Part shown: positions 8,842 through 17,504 of the stretch, piece by piece
Layout of the letters: every line of letters begins with the position of its first letter
Position numbering within the stretch: position 1 is the first letter of the stretch
Assembly (NCBI GenBank): GCA_022845955.1
Contig: AP025576.1
Location: 5,952,001 to 6,016,000 of the forward strand
DNA from: Lachnospiraceae bacterium
Lineage (GTDB): Bacteria > Bacillota > Clostridia > Lachnospirales > Lachnospiraceae
Direction of reading: 5' to 3'
DNA length: 64,000 nt
Notes under the pieces: generated by a model
What the model saw: only the letters and a program-made list of their open reading frames with translations
What the model was told of the DNA's origin: nothing
Databases searched by the model: none
Position numbers and translations under genes: made by a program

Positions 8842-9733
8842 TTATATCCATTCGTTTTCCAGAAATTCAACCATATCCAACGCTTTCGGCGGACATCCCT
8901 TCAGGGATTTTGCGAAACAGGCGGTACAACGGCCCACGCCGATTTCTCCTTTTTTCCCTTTATGCCCCTGTCCGATAGCAAGCGGGGGCAGGCCTTTTTT
9001 CAGTTCTCCCCGATCCTGAAGGCGGTCCAGCGCATAGATCAGGGATCCAAAGCAGGCGCTGCAGGCATCCCGGCTGTCCGTATAGGAGGCGAGCTTTTTC
9101 ACCCTGCCGGTCATATGGAACCTGGACTTGTCCGATAAATCCTCATTCAGATACACCACATTGGCCGAGGCGGTATCCGTACTGCCCACACCCAGCTGGG
9201 CGGCCCGGGTGATATATTCCACCTCTTCCGGGGAATACCCCATGCTTTCGCATACGAAGGAATCACAGAGTACCGGATCCCGGAAGGCCAGGATGCGGTT
9301 CATCACTACCGGGTTCCCGCCTTCTTCGAAATCCAGATCCCCGCAGATATTATCTGCCAGAATAAAATCATTTCTGGCGATGGTATTCAGATGGGCGATA
9401 GGCTTATGCAGCCCCATACTTCCGGGTAATACGGTCATAGCCTGCGGCACGGAAAGCGGCGGGCGTACTGTCTCCCACCCAGGAACCTTCCATTATGGTT
9501 ATATTCCGGAAGCCGTTATCGTGCAGATAACAAATGACGCCCTCCAGAAGCTCCGCGTGTGTTGTTGCCCCCCGGGAGGGCTCTTTTGCCACCACCAGAT
9601 TGGGTTTCATACCAATTTTTTTATTTCTGTCCCCGATGAGTTCCGCCAGCCCTGCCTGTTCCAGCAGACGTATCGTCATGTTCTTATAGTCCGTACCATG
9701 AATGATAAGGATATCATTGCGCTTCATACACAT
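8842..9733 (-). pseudogene. DUF362 protein, internally deleted and frameshifted
   Basis: Two out-of-frame pieces of one DUF362-type iron-sulfur protein gene. The 5' piece (about 9404-9733) encodes the conserved start through GATTHAELLEG, MEGSWVGDST and AGYDRITRKYG, then hits a stop. The 3' piece (8842-9430) resumes with MGLHKPIAHLNTIARND and runs to the C-terminus with a ferredoxin-like cysteine set (CSACFG, CTACF). In intact relatives, as I know the family, roughly 70-100 residues lie between KYG and the MGLHKP segment. The join is at the short word TATGGGG, as expected for a slippage deletion. The 5' end overlaps the end of the RND pump gene. Probably non-functional. Confidence 0.8.
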
Positions 9734-12700
9734 GCAGCTTTCTCCGTTTTTTCTTATCAATAATCAGGTAAATGGTCGGCATCAGCAGCAGCGTAAGCAG
9801 CGTGGACGCCACCAGTCCGCCGATAATAACCAGAGCCATACCCTGCATCATTTCCCCGTTGCTTCCGATTCCCATTCCCATAGGCACCATGGAAAGAATG
9901 GTGGTGAGCGTGGTCATAAGGATAGGGCGGATCCGGATGGCACCGGCGTCAACCAGGGCGTCCTCCAATGGGATTTCCTGCCGCAGCTGGTTTACCGTAT
10001 CCACATAAAGAATACCGTTATTTACCACAATTCCCACAAGCATCAGGAATCCCATTAATGATACCATACTTATGGTGGCTCCCACAATAAAAAGCAGGAA
10101 AATAGAGCCTACCAGGCTGAAAGGAATGCACATCATGACCATGAAGGAAAACCGGGGAGATTCAAACTGCATAGCCATGACAAGAAATACAAGGAATACG
10201 GCTATCAGAATGGAACGGTACAAAACCCCGAACTCTTCATTCATGATTTCCGTCACCATATCCTGGGCAACCTCCACGCCTCCGGGAAGTGCAAGGGATC
10301 TCACCGTTTCATTCAGCTTATCCTGCGCCGTAAACCTGGCCTCCTGGGTGGTGGCGGCTGTAAGGCTGATCTGGTAAAGTCCGTCCACCTTCATGATTGT
10401 CTGGGGCGCATCCGTATATACCGCCCGGGCGATTTCCCGGACGGGAACCTGGATTCCCTGGCTGTTCGTGAGTGTGGCATCCATAAGGCTGTTCATACTG
10501 TCATAGAGACCTTCCGGATATTCCAGTCTGACCTCATATTCCGTACTGTCCTTTGTAACCGTAAGGACATCCGTCCCGCTGAGGATATTACGGATGCTGC
10601 CTGCCACCTGCACCGGAGTCATTCCGTAATGCATAGCCATCATGGGATCGATTTCCAGCTTTGCCGCGGTGCTGGTGTCCTGGGCGGAGGAGGTAACCTT
10701 GATAACCCCGTCCACCTGCTCCATCGCCGCCTGGGCCTGTAAGGCCGCCGCCTTCAGCACCTGCATATCCGCCCCGCGCAGATCGATTTCTGTGGTGGAG
10801 GACGACATCATACCGCTTCCCATACTGCTTCCGCCGGAGGCAATTTCCAGTTCCATATCCGTATAATCCCTGGTATCCCGGTTCCATTTCTCTATCACAT
10901 CAGCCGTGGTAAGTTCCCTGTCACTTTTCAGATAAGCCCGCATGCTGGCGGTGGATCCGCTCTCTATCGTGACGCTGTAGGAACGCACATCAGGCTCTGC
11001 CTTGGCCAGCGCTTCCAGCATCTCCATTGCGGACTCTTTGGATTCCAACGTGGTACCCGGGCGGAAGGACGCAGCCACCTCCACGATCCCTTCATCGGAT
11101 GCCGGCATCAATTCCATATTAACCTGGGTCATCATAAGTCCTGCCGCGGCTACCAGAACAGCGGTCACTCCCAGGACAAGCCATTTTTTATGGAGAAGCT
11201 TCCGCAGAAAGCCCTTATAAAACCGTGTGAATTTCTCCAGGATACGGTTCGCCGGAATGTCCTTCTTTTCCCTGGGCTTAAACAGGAGGTAAAACAAAGG
11301 AACCAGGGTCATAGCGGATATCAGGGATGACACCATGGCAAATACTATCGTAAATCCCAGCTGGCCGAATAGCTGCCCGGCCAGGTCGTCCACCGTTGCA
11401 AGGGGCAGGTAAACCACGATGGTCGTGATAGTGGAGGCAATGATGGACATAGTTACCGTTTTGGTTCCCTTCAGTGCCGCTTCCCAATAGCTTTCCTCAC
11501 TGTCCTTCCTGCGGAAACAGCTCTCGATAACAACAATGGAATTATCCACAATCATACCGATAGCGATAACAAGAGATCCCATGGTAACGATGTTCATGGA
11601 ATATCCCATCATACTCATCAGGATTAACGTCGCCAGAATGGATACCGGCATGGAGCTTCCCACAATAAGGCTGGCCTTGAAATCCCCGAAAAAGAGGAAA
11701 AGAACCGCCATGGAAATCAGCACGCCCGCTATCAGCGTCTTTCCCACGGACCAGAGAGAGGACGTAATGATATCGCTGGAATTGTATTCAATCCCTATCT
11801 CAATGCCGGGATTTTTTTCCATATAGGAAGCCACCAGCATTTCGATCTTCCGCGTCACCTGCACCACGCTGGCGCTCTGCTTTTTCTGGATGGAAATACT
11901 GATATTTTCCATTCCGTCGCTTTTGCTGACAGTATCCGCCTTTTCTTTTGCCATGGATACTTCCGCGATATCAGACAAATGGACAACGCTGCCGGAAGCC
12001 GTGATAACCGGGACCTGTTCCAGCTTCTGTACCGTATTAAATTCCATGGCCGCACTGACGGATATGTCCTGGCTGCCCTGCTTCACGCTGCCCGCAGGGA
12101 CGGTAAAATCAACGGCCCCCAGATAATTGGCTACCGCCGCCATATTCAGCCCATACTGCTTAAGCATATCCTCCCGGAGAAGAACCCGGATATAATCCTG
12201 GGTCCCGCCGGAAACATCCACCTGCGCCACATCCGTTATGGATTCTATATCGGGAACCAGCGTTTCCTCCAGCGTCTTTTTCAGATCCAGATTCCCATCC
12301 GCCCGGACATTCAGAATCATATCCGCGGACTGGGACATATTCAGCTCGATCACTACCGGAGAGGAGGCATCGTCGGGAAGCTGCAGGCTGGCCGTATCCA
12401 GGGCAGTCCGCAGATCCGCATAGCAGTCGTCAATGTCCACGCCGTATTCATAGCTGAACATTACCATGGATACATTCTCCGCGGACTGGGAGGTCACGGA
12501 ATCAATCCCATTCAGGGTGGAACCGGAATCCTCCACCACCTTGGTCACCAGCTCATCCACACTTTCCGGATCCGCGCCGGGATAGGTGGTCATAACGATG
12601 AGCATGGGCATATCCATATCCGGTGTCAGCTGCATCTTGAAGCCCGGGATAGAGCCCAGCCCGAAAACCGCCAGGGACAAAATGATGAGGATAACGGAAA

Positions 12701-12734
12701 CCGGCCGCTTCAGTGCTAATTTAGTCAGGTTCAT
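9714..12734 (-). CDS. RND-family multidrug efflux transporter (AcrB/HAE1 type)
   Basis: A 1006-residue inner-membrane pump. It has the usual RND plan: one N-terminal helix (about 10-30), a large extracytoplasmic loop, a six-helix block (about 335-510), a second single helix (about 530-550), a second loop and a final helix block (about 845-995). Length matches the family. Proton-relay acidic positions lie in the IGMIVDNSIVVIE and MLVGIVVNNGILYVD segments; the second copy is neutral, as is typical. It overlaps the upstream adaptor gene by 4 bp (ATGA). In a Gram-positive cell it works without an outer-membrane channel, exporting drugs or lipids from the membrane. MarR control is likely. Confidence 0.93.
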   Translation of the reverse strand: MNLTKLALKRPVSVILIILSLAVFGLGSIPGFKMQLTPDMDMPMLIVMTTYPGADPESVDELVTKVVEDSGSTLNGIDSVTSQSAENVSMVMFSYEYGVDIDDCYADLRTALDTASLQLPDDASSPVVIELNMSQSADMILNVRADGNLDLKKTLEETLVPDIESITDVAQVDVSGGTQDYIRVLLREDMLKQYGLNMAAVANYLGAVDFTVPAGSVKQGSQDISVSAAMEFNTVQKLEQVPVITASGSVVHLSDIAEVSMAKEKADTVSKSDGMENISISIQKKQSASVVQVTRKIEMLVASYMEKNPGIEIGIEYNSSDIITSSLWSVGKTLIAGVLISMAVLFLFFGDFKASLIVGSSMPVSILATLILMSMMGYSMNIVTMGSLVIAIGMIVDNSIVVIESCFRRKDSEESYWEAALKGTKTVTMSIIASTITTIVVYLPLATVDDLAGQLFGQLGFTIVFAMVSSLISAMTLVPLFYLLFKPREKKDIPANRILEKFTRFYKGFLRKLLHKKWLVLGVTAVLVAAAGLMMTQVNMELMPASDEGIVEVAASFRPGTTLESKESAMEMLEALAKAEPDVRSYSVTIESGSTASMRAYLKSDRELTTADVIEKWNRDTRDYTDMELEIASGGSSMGSGMMSSSTTEIDLRGADMQVLKAAALQAQAAMEQVDGVIKVTSSAQDTSTAAKLEIDPMMAMHYGMTPVQVAGSIRNILSGTDVLTVTKDSTEYEVRLEYPEGLYDSMNSLMDATLTNSQGIQVPVREIARAVYTDAPQTIMKVDGLYQISLTAATTQEARFTAQDKLNETVRSLALPGGVEVAQDMVTEIMNEEFGVLYRSILIAVFLVFLVMAMQFESPRFSFMVMMCIPFSLVGSIFLLFIVGATISMVSLMGFLMLVGIVVNNGILYVDTVNQLRQEIPLEDALVDAGAIRIRPILMTTLTTILSMVPMGMGIGSNGEMMQGMALVIIGGLVASTLLTLLLMPTIYLIIDKKKRRKLHVYEAQ

Positions 12735-14980
12735 TTTCCGGCCTCCCCTTCTACCAGACGTATTTTCGCGCCATCCGTCAGCTGGGAGGACCAGGTATGT
12801 ATCACGATGCTGTCAGAGGACAGACCGTTCAGGATTTCTATTTTATCTTCATTGTAAAGTCCGGTTTCCACCGGTGTTTTTCTTGCGGTCCCGTCTTCCA
12901 CACAAAATACATAGGCCTGCTCCCCTTCATAATAAACCGCATCGTAGGGAAGCAGCATAGCCGAAGAGGTTCGGTAGGTATCCGCGGTGATTTTCACCGT
13001 TACCCCATTGGAAAGAGCCGTATTTTCTGTTGCCGCCTTGATTTCAAACAAGCCGGTCCTGGAGTCCACAGACTGCCCCACTTGGGTAATCACAGCTTCG
13101 AAGGTTTCCCCGTTTCTCTCCAGGGTAATTTTTTCCCCGGTAACAAACTGGTTCTTAACCGCCTCGCTCACATAGAAGGTAACCGTCATGGAATCCTTGT
13201 TGGAAATGACATAGACCGGATTCCCCGCACTTACCATACCGAAGTCATCCACATTTTTCTGTTCAATCACGCCGGATATGGGGGCGGTGAGCGTATAATT
13301 CTCCAGCTGCATCTGGGCGCTCTTAATTCCCACATCGGAGGATGCGATCTGGTTCTGCAGGGCCGCCGCCGTATCCTGATAGGCCTGTCCGTTCTGGATG
13401 CCATACTGCACCTGGGCATCCTTCAGGTTTTCCTCATAGAAGTCAATCGTATCGCCTGTTGTGGAACGCGAGGTTTCTGCGGAATCAATGCTGCTGTCTA
13501 TGGATGACATATTTCCCTCCAGCGTGGATGCCTGGGATTTCATGGATGCAATCTGGGATGCATACGTGGCAAGGCTGCTGTCAAGCCTGCCCTCTCCCAC
13601 ATCCGCCGCCGTATAGCCGGCGGATTTGAATTGGGAAACCACCGCCAGATTCCTCTGGTATTTTTCTTTTGCTTTCAGATAATCTTCATAGCTGCCTTTG
13701 TGGGGCTTTCCGCTGTCCGTTCCTGCAGTTACCAGGATTACCCGGTATTCCCCCGCCCTGCCTGTTCCTGCAACAGCCGGCATAAACTCCGGTTCCTCCC
13801 CCCGCGCTTCCTGCCTTCCGCCTTTCCCTAGAGAAGCTGCCTTTCCCGTATAAAAAGCCACGCCCCTGGCTTTCGGGCCTTCCCCGGAGGCGCCTTCCGG
13901 AAGAGTGGGGCTTTCGGAAACCGACGGGCTTTCGGAAACCGACAAGTTTTCTTGTACTGCCGTGCTCTCCGCCGTCCCGTTTTCCTGTTTGCCCGCATGG
14001 CTTCCATTATCTCCGGATCCGGCGGCTCCGCTTCCTGTTTCACCGCTTCCGGTCTCTCCTGTACTATCGGTATTGCCGTCTCCTGTACTGCCTGCTTCTT
14101 CCCGTTCCTCCTCTTCCGGCTTCTCTTCCCCCGGATTCTGCGTGGAAGAATCGGCACCGCCGTTATCAGAAGAGACCGATCCCTGCCCATTCAGACCGCC
14201 GTTGGTCCCTGCGGCTCCTGTTCCGCTTTCGTCTGACGAACTGTCCGCAGGCGTACTTCCCTGGGATGTGTCCCCTGTGGATGGGCTTTGCGTGGACGGC
14301 TCCGTCTCATATTCTTCTCCCCAGTTGGGTTCCGGCTCCGTTATCCATCTCCAGACACCGTTTCCATCCTGATAGACATACTGCTTGGCGGTAACAGCCA
14401 TACTCTTCATGCTGTTATAATTGGATTCCATATCATCGATGCTGTCGTTGATTTTATCCAGGGCGCTTTTTATATCTTCTTTTTTCTGCCGGGTGTCGTC
14501 TATCGACGTACCTGCCGTATCATATTGTTTTTTTGCCATATCAATCTGATACTGTATGTTCTTAATATTGCTTTCCATGGACAGATTGCTCATAACCTGG
14601 CTGGACCCCAGGGTCCTCTGGGCGGAAAGCTCCGCCCCCTCCTTGGTAAGCCTGGCTGATTCCAGCTGCAGCCGGGCCGCTTCGTCATCGATCTGAAGCA
14701 GCACATCCCCGGCCCGGACCTGATCCCCCACCTCAAAATGGACGGCCGACACCTCCCCTGAAACAAGGGGAATGATGCTGACCTGTTCCTGGGGGCTTAC
14801 CGTACCGATAAATGTACTGGATACCGCAAGATCACCCACCTCCACAGCTGCAGCCTCCACAGCAAGGGATGTATCCGCAGCTTCTGTTTCCTCCGTATCC
14901 GCGCTGCTCTGGCAGCCGCCCAAAACCAGGGCTGCCGTAAGCAGAACCGCCAGACTTCTCATCCGGTAATTTCTTTTCAT
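12731..14980 (-). CDS. RND efflux adaptor lipoprotein (HlyD/MFP family) with long disordered insert
   Basis: A 749-residue membrane-fusion protein, far longer than the usual 350-450. The signal peptide ends in a lipobox (LVLGGC, C23). The split biotinyl-lipoyl hairpin is visible at about 65-100 (GEVSAVHFEVGDQV) and again after about 575 (LTAPISGVIEQ). A coiled coil lies at about 105-200 and 435-560. Between them, residues about 220-430 are low-complexity Ser/Gly/Glu/Thr, unusual for the family. C-terminal beta-barrel segments follow. It is co-transcribed with the pump and couples pump to envelope. The start follows a GAGGTACAGTT site, and promoter 15033-15061 lies upstream. Confidence 0.9.
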   Translation of the reverse strand: MKRNYRMRSLAVLLTAALVLGGCQSSADTEETEAADTSLAVEAAAVEVGDLAVSSTFIGTVSPQEQVSIIPLVSGEVSAVHFEVGDQVRAGDVLLQIDDEAARLQLESARLTKEGAELSAQRTLGSSQVMSNLSMESNIKNIQYQIDMAKKQYDTAGTSIDDTRQKKEDIKSALDKINDSIDDMESNYNSMKSMAVTAKQYVYQDGNGVWRWITEPEPNWGEEYETEPSTQSPSTGDTSQGSTPADSSSDESGTGAAGTNGGLNGQGSVSSDNGGADSSTQNPGEEKPEEEEREEAGSTGDGNTDSTGETGSGETGSGAAGSGDNGSHAGKQENGTAESTAVQENLSVSESPSVSESPTLPEGASGEGPKARGVAFYTGKAASLGKGGRQEARGEEPEFMPAVAGTGRAGEYRVILVTAGTDSGKPHKGSYEDYLKAKEKYQRNLAVVSQFKSAGYTAADVGEGRLDSSLATYASQIASMKSQASTLEGNMSSIDSSIDSAETSRSTTGDTIDFYEENLKDAQVQYGIQNGQAYQDTAAALQNQIASSDVGIKSAQMQLENYTLTAPISGVIEQKNVDDFGMVSAGNPVYVISNKDSMTVTFYVSEAVKNQFVTGEKITLERNGETFEAVITQVGQSVDSRTGLFEIKAATENTALSNGVTVKITADTYRTSSAMLLPYDAVYYEGEQAYVFCVEDGTARKTPVETGLYNEDKIEILNGLSSDSIVIHTWSSQLTDGAKIRLVEGEAGK

Positions 14981-15005
14981 AACTGTACCTCTTTATCCTG
15001 ATTAC

Positions 15006-15018
15006 TTAGCCTTGCTAA
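15006..15018. promoter_or_regulatory. inverted repeat, possible MarR operator
   Basis: TTAGC, a 3-bp spacer, then GCTAA, located between the efflux promoter and the adaptor start. Its position fits an operator of the divergent MarR gene, but the site is short. Confidence 0.35.
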
Positions 15019-15032
15019 CTATTTGCTTTCTC

Positions 15033-15061
15033 ATTCTAGCTTTCTCACTGAGAGAAGTCAA
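15033..15061 (-). promoter_or_regulatory. efflux operon promoter with operator dyad in the spacer
   Basis: On the minus strand, TTGACT (15056-15061), a 17-bp spacer and TAGAAT (15033-15038). The spacer holds the dyad TTCTC-n5-GAGAA (about 15040-15057). A repressor bound there would cover both promoter boxes. The divergent marR gene is the obvious candidate. Confidence 0.6.
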
Positions 15062-15171
15062 TTAAAAAACTATAAAATCAGCGGTAAACGTGCTATACTT
15101 GTTACAGTTTACATACCGTCAGCCCGCAGTGTTTTCAAGGCCTGCCGGTTCCCTGTTGAAAAGAGGAAACT

Positions 15172-15726
15172 ATGTCCGAATCGAAAAGAATACCCTTTGA
15201 ATTAATCTGCAAATTCCATCGTTTTAAGCTGAGCGCCCTTCCCATGCCCCTGCCGGAGAGCGAGTTGATTACGCTGTCCACCATTTACGAATCCAACCGC
15301 TGGGAAGGCGTGGAAAATACCCTGATTTCCGGCCTGGCGGAAAAACTCCATGTATCCGTGCCCACTATGTCCAGATGTCTGCGCAAGCTGGAAGAAAAGG
15401 GACTGATACAAAAAAACAGCCAGACAAACGACCGCCGCAATACGTACGTCTGCCTGACTCCCGGAGGAACCGAAATATATGAAGAAGCCTTCCACACACT
15501 CAGCGCTTTTGTGGAACGTGCCTTATCCCGTATTGCGGATGACGAGCTGGAACAGTTTTTTGCCACCTTTGACAAAATATATGATGCCCTTGCCATCGAA
15601 TATAATGCTCTGGAGACAGACGCACAGCGTTCCATGGAAACGAAGTGTTCCATGGAAACAAGAAGTTCCGTGGAAAAACCGGAGCTTCCCGTCTCTTCTC
15701 ACGGAACTTCTTCCCGTCTTACATAA
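15172..15726 (+). CDS. MarR-family transcriptional regulator
   Basis: A 184-residue winged-helix protein. Residues about 45-115 carry the MarR core: a recognition helix in HVSVPTMSRCLRKLEEKGLI and the wing NDRRNTYVCLTPGG. The last 35 residues are an unusual tail with a repeated SMET unit, encoded by tandem near-repeats around 15630-15670. It is transcribed away from the RND efflux operon and shares its control region, so it most likely represses the pump and responds to a pump substrate. Its 3' end overlaps the convergent kinase gene by 28 bp. Confidence 0.88.
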   Translation: MSESKRIPFELICKFHRFKLSALPMPLPESELITLSTIYESNRWEGVENTLISGLAEKLHVSVPTMSRCLRKLEEKGLIQKNSQTNDRRNTYVCLTPGGTEIYEEAFHTLSAFVERALSRIADDELEQFFATFDKIYDALAIEYNALETDAQRSMETKCSMETRSSVEKPELPVSSHGTSSRLT

Positions 15727-16820
15727 ATCCGGAAGCAGTTCCCTCTCTCCCCGTAATTGCTTACGGATACATAGCCCCCCTGATCCGTAATGATTTTCCT
15801 CGTAAGAAAAAGTCCCAGGCCGACGCCTTCCTGAAGCATGGCCGCCTGTTTTCCTCTGTAGAATCTCTGGAATACCGCATTTCTTTCTTCCTCGGGAATC
15901 CGGCTGCCTTCACTGCACACCTCTATACAGGCATACAAATCATAAACGCTCATGCGAAGCAGGATTTCCCTGCCCTCCTCCCCGTACTTTATGGCATTGT
16001 CCAGCAAGTTAAACACGGCCTCCAGCGTCCATTTCCCATCCACCCTGGCCCGGATATCCCGCTCTCCCTCCAGACGGATTTCCTTCCCCCTCCGTTCCGC
16101 TTTGGGTGCCGCCTGTCCTATCGCTTCCAGGAGAATCGGAAAAAGCGGCTGGTTTCTGGGCTGAACCGTTATCATATCCGTCTCCAGCCGGGCTGCCTTT
16201 TCAAAGCCTTCCCCAAACCATCCCAGTTTTTCCGCCTGCTTGGCTATATTATCAAGAAACCGCTTCCTGTTATTCTCCTCCAGATCCGGCATCAGCAGAA
16301 AATCACAATACATCCGGATATTGGTAAGAGGCGTATTCATCTGATGCACCAAATCCGCCACCAGGCCGCTTAACTTCATTTTAAGCTCCTGCTCCTGTTC
16401 CTCATGGCTTTTCATGATTTCATACAGCTTATATATCTGGTTTTGCAGCTTTCCGGTCAGGGTATCCTCCCGGGGATCAAAAAAAAGCCGGCCGTTCCCT
16501 TCTTCCCAATGCCCGTCAATTAATTCCTGTACACAATCATTCGCCAGGCACAGGCTTTTGTTCACATAACCGGACAGCCACAAAAAGCCCCGGAATACAA
16601 GAATGCATTCCAGGACGGCGTATCCGCCTGCCAGCCACCATACACCTGCCGGAAACAGGGAAAGAAGAAACAGGAACAGCGCAGATATCAGTACCTGTCC
16701 GGCCAGGATCAGCCGGATGACCGTATCAATCCCCTCTGTCCTTATGCCCTCCTCCGGCCCGTTTTTCCCTCCTGTTCTGCTTCCTCCCCACAGCCGTTTT
16801 CCGTCTGCCCTTTTATTCAT
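15699..16820 (-). CDS. sensor histidine kinase of a Bce-type system
   Basis: A 373-residue kinase with two close membrane helices (about 34-56 and 60-82) and almost no extracellular loop, the layout of intramembrane-sensing BceS-like kinases. The H-box is LVADLVHQMNTPLTNI with H159. The ATPase part has LLDNAIKYGEEG (N-box) and GVGLGLFLTRKI (G-box). The ATG at 16820 overlaps the regulator's stop as ATGA with GGGAGGAG just upstream, so I prefer it to the ATG at 16832. It should phosphorylate the adjacent regulator. Such kinases sense the flux of a partner ABC transporter handling cell-wall-active peptides. Confidence 0.9.
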   Translation of the reverse strand: MNKRADGKRLWGGSRTGGKNGPEEGIRTEGIDTVIRLILAGQVLISALFLFLLSLFPAGVWWLAGGYAVLECILVFRGFLWLSGYVNKSLCLANDCVQELIDGHWEEGNGRLFFDPREDTLTGKLQNQIYKLYEIMKSHEEQEQELKMKLSGLVADLVHQMNTPLTNIRMYCDFLLMPDLEENNRKRFLDNIAKQAEKLGWFGEGFEKAARLETDMITVQPRNQPLFPILLEAIGQAAPKAERRGKEIRLEGERDIRARVDGKWTLEAVFNLLDNAIKYGEEGREILLRMSVYDLYACIEVCSEGSRIPEEERNAVFQRFYRGKQAAMLQEGVGLGLFLTRKIITDQGGYVSVSNYGERGNCFRIYVRREEVP

Positions 16821-17491
16821 AACTCCTCCCATTTATAGCCGATCCCGAATACCGTCCTGATCCGGGACGGATTTCCCGGATCCTCTTCTATTTTTTCCCG
16901 AAGTCGCCGGATGTTTACCGCCAGCGCTTTTTCGTCCACATAACTTTCCCTGTCATCCCATACACGGGCCAGAAGCATTTCCCGGGTCAGGACCTGTCTG
17001 CGGTTATTCAGGAAAACCTCCAGCAGCCGTATTTCCGTAGGAGTGAGTAAAATCTGTTTTTCCCCTATCACCAGTTCCTTCCCTTCAAAATCATAACGCA
17101 GCTCACCGCTGTAATACATACAGCTGTTCTGCCGCAGGCTTCTGTTCAGTACGGCCTGTATTCTGCGCAGAAGGAGGGGGACGGAGAAAGGCTTTGTTAT
17201 ATAATCGTCCGCCCCGGCATCGAAGCCCGCAATCATATCTTTTTCCGTATTCCTTGCTGTCAAAAAGATAACCGGCACTCCATTCCCTTTCCGAAAACCG
17301 GGCAGAAAATCCCTGCTGTCCCCGTCGGGCAGGCTCACATCCAGAATTACCAGCTCCACCGGTTCCGCCAGCTTTTCCATCATCCCGGCAAGGCTTTCCG
17401 CCGCTCTGACCTGATGGCCTTCCCTGGTAAGGGCAAACACAATACCGTCCCGTAAGACAGCATCATCTTCCACAACAAGTATCCGGGCCAT
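16817..17491 (-). CDS. OmpR-family response regulator of a Bce-type system
   Basis: A 224-residue regulator. The receiver has D51 (VILDVSLPDG), T78 (IFLTAR) and K100 (YITKPF). The C-terminal winged helix ends with VFGIGYKWEEL. I chose the ATG at 17491, preceded by AAGGAGGG, over the frame from 17578 whose first 29 residues are non-homologous. It sits between the FtsX-type permease and the kinase with 13-bp and 4-bp junctions, so all four genes form one operon. The likely target is the operon's own promoter upstream of 20652. Confidence 0.92.
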   Translation of the reverse strand: MARILVVEDDAVLRDGIVFALTREGHQVRAAESLAGMMEKLAEPVELVILDVSLPDGDSRDFLPGFRKGNGVPVIFLTARNTEKDMIAGFDAGADDYITKPFSVPLLLRRIQAVLNRSLRQNSCMYYSGELRYDFEGKELVIGEKQILLTPTEIRLLEVFLNNRRQVLTREMLLARVWDDRESYVDEKALAVNIRRLREKIEEDPGNPSRIRTVFGIGYKWEEL

Positions 17492-17504
17492 ACATAATCC
17501 CTCC

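Noticed and set aside
13880..13960. Short tandem repeat in the adaptor gene, a candidate phase-variable tract
   Set aside because: The two repeat units have lengths that keep the frame, so this is part of the low-complexity linker rather than a switch.
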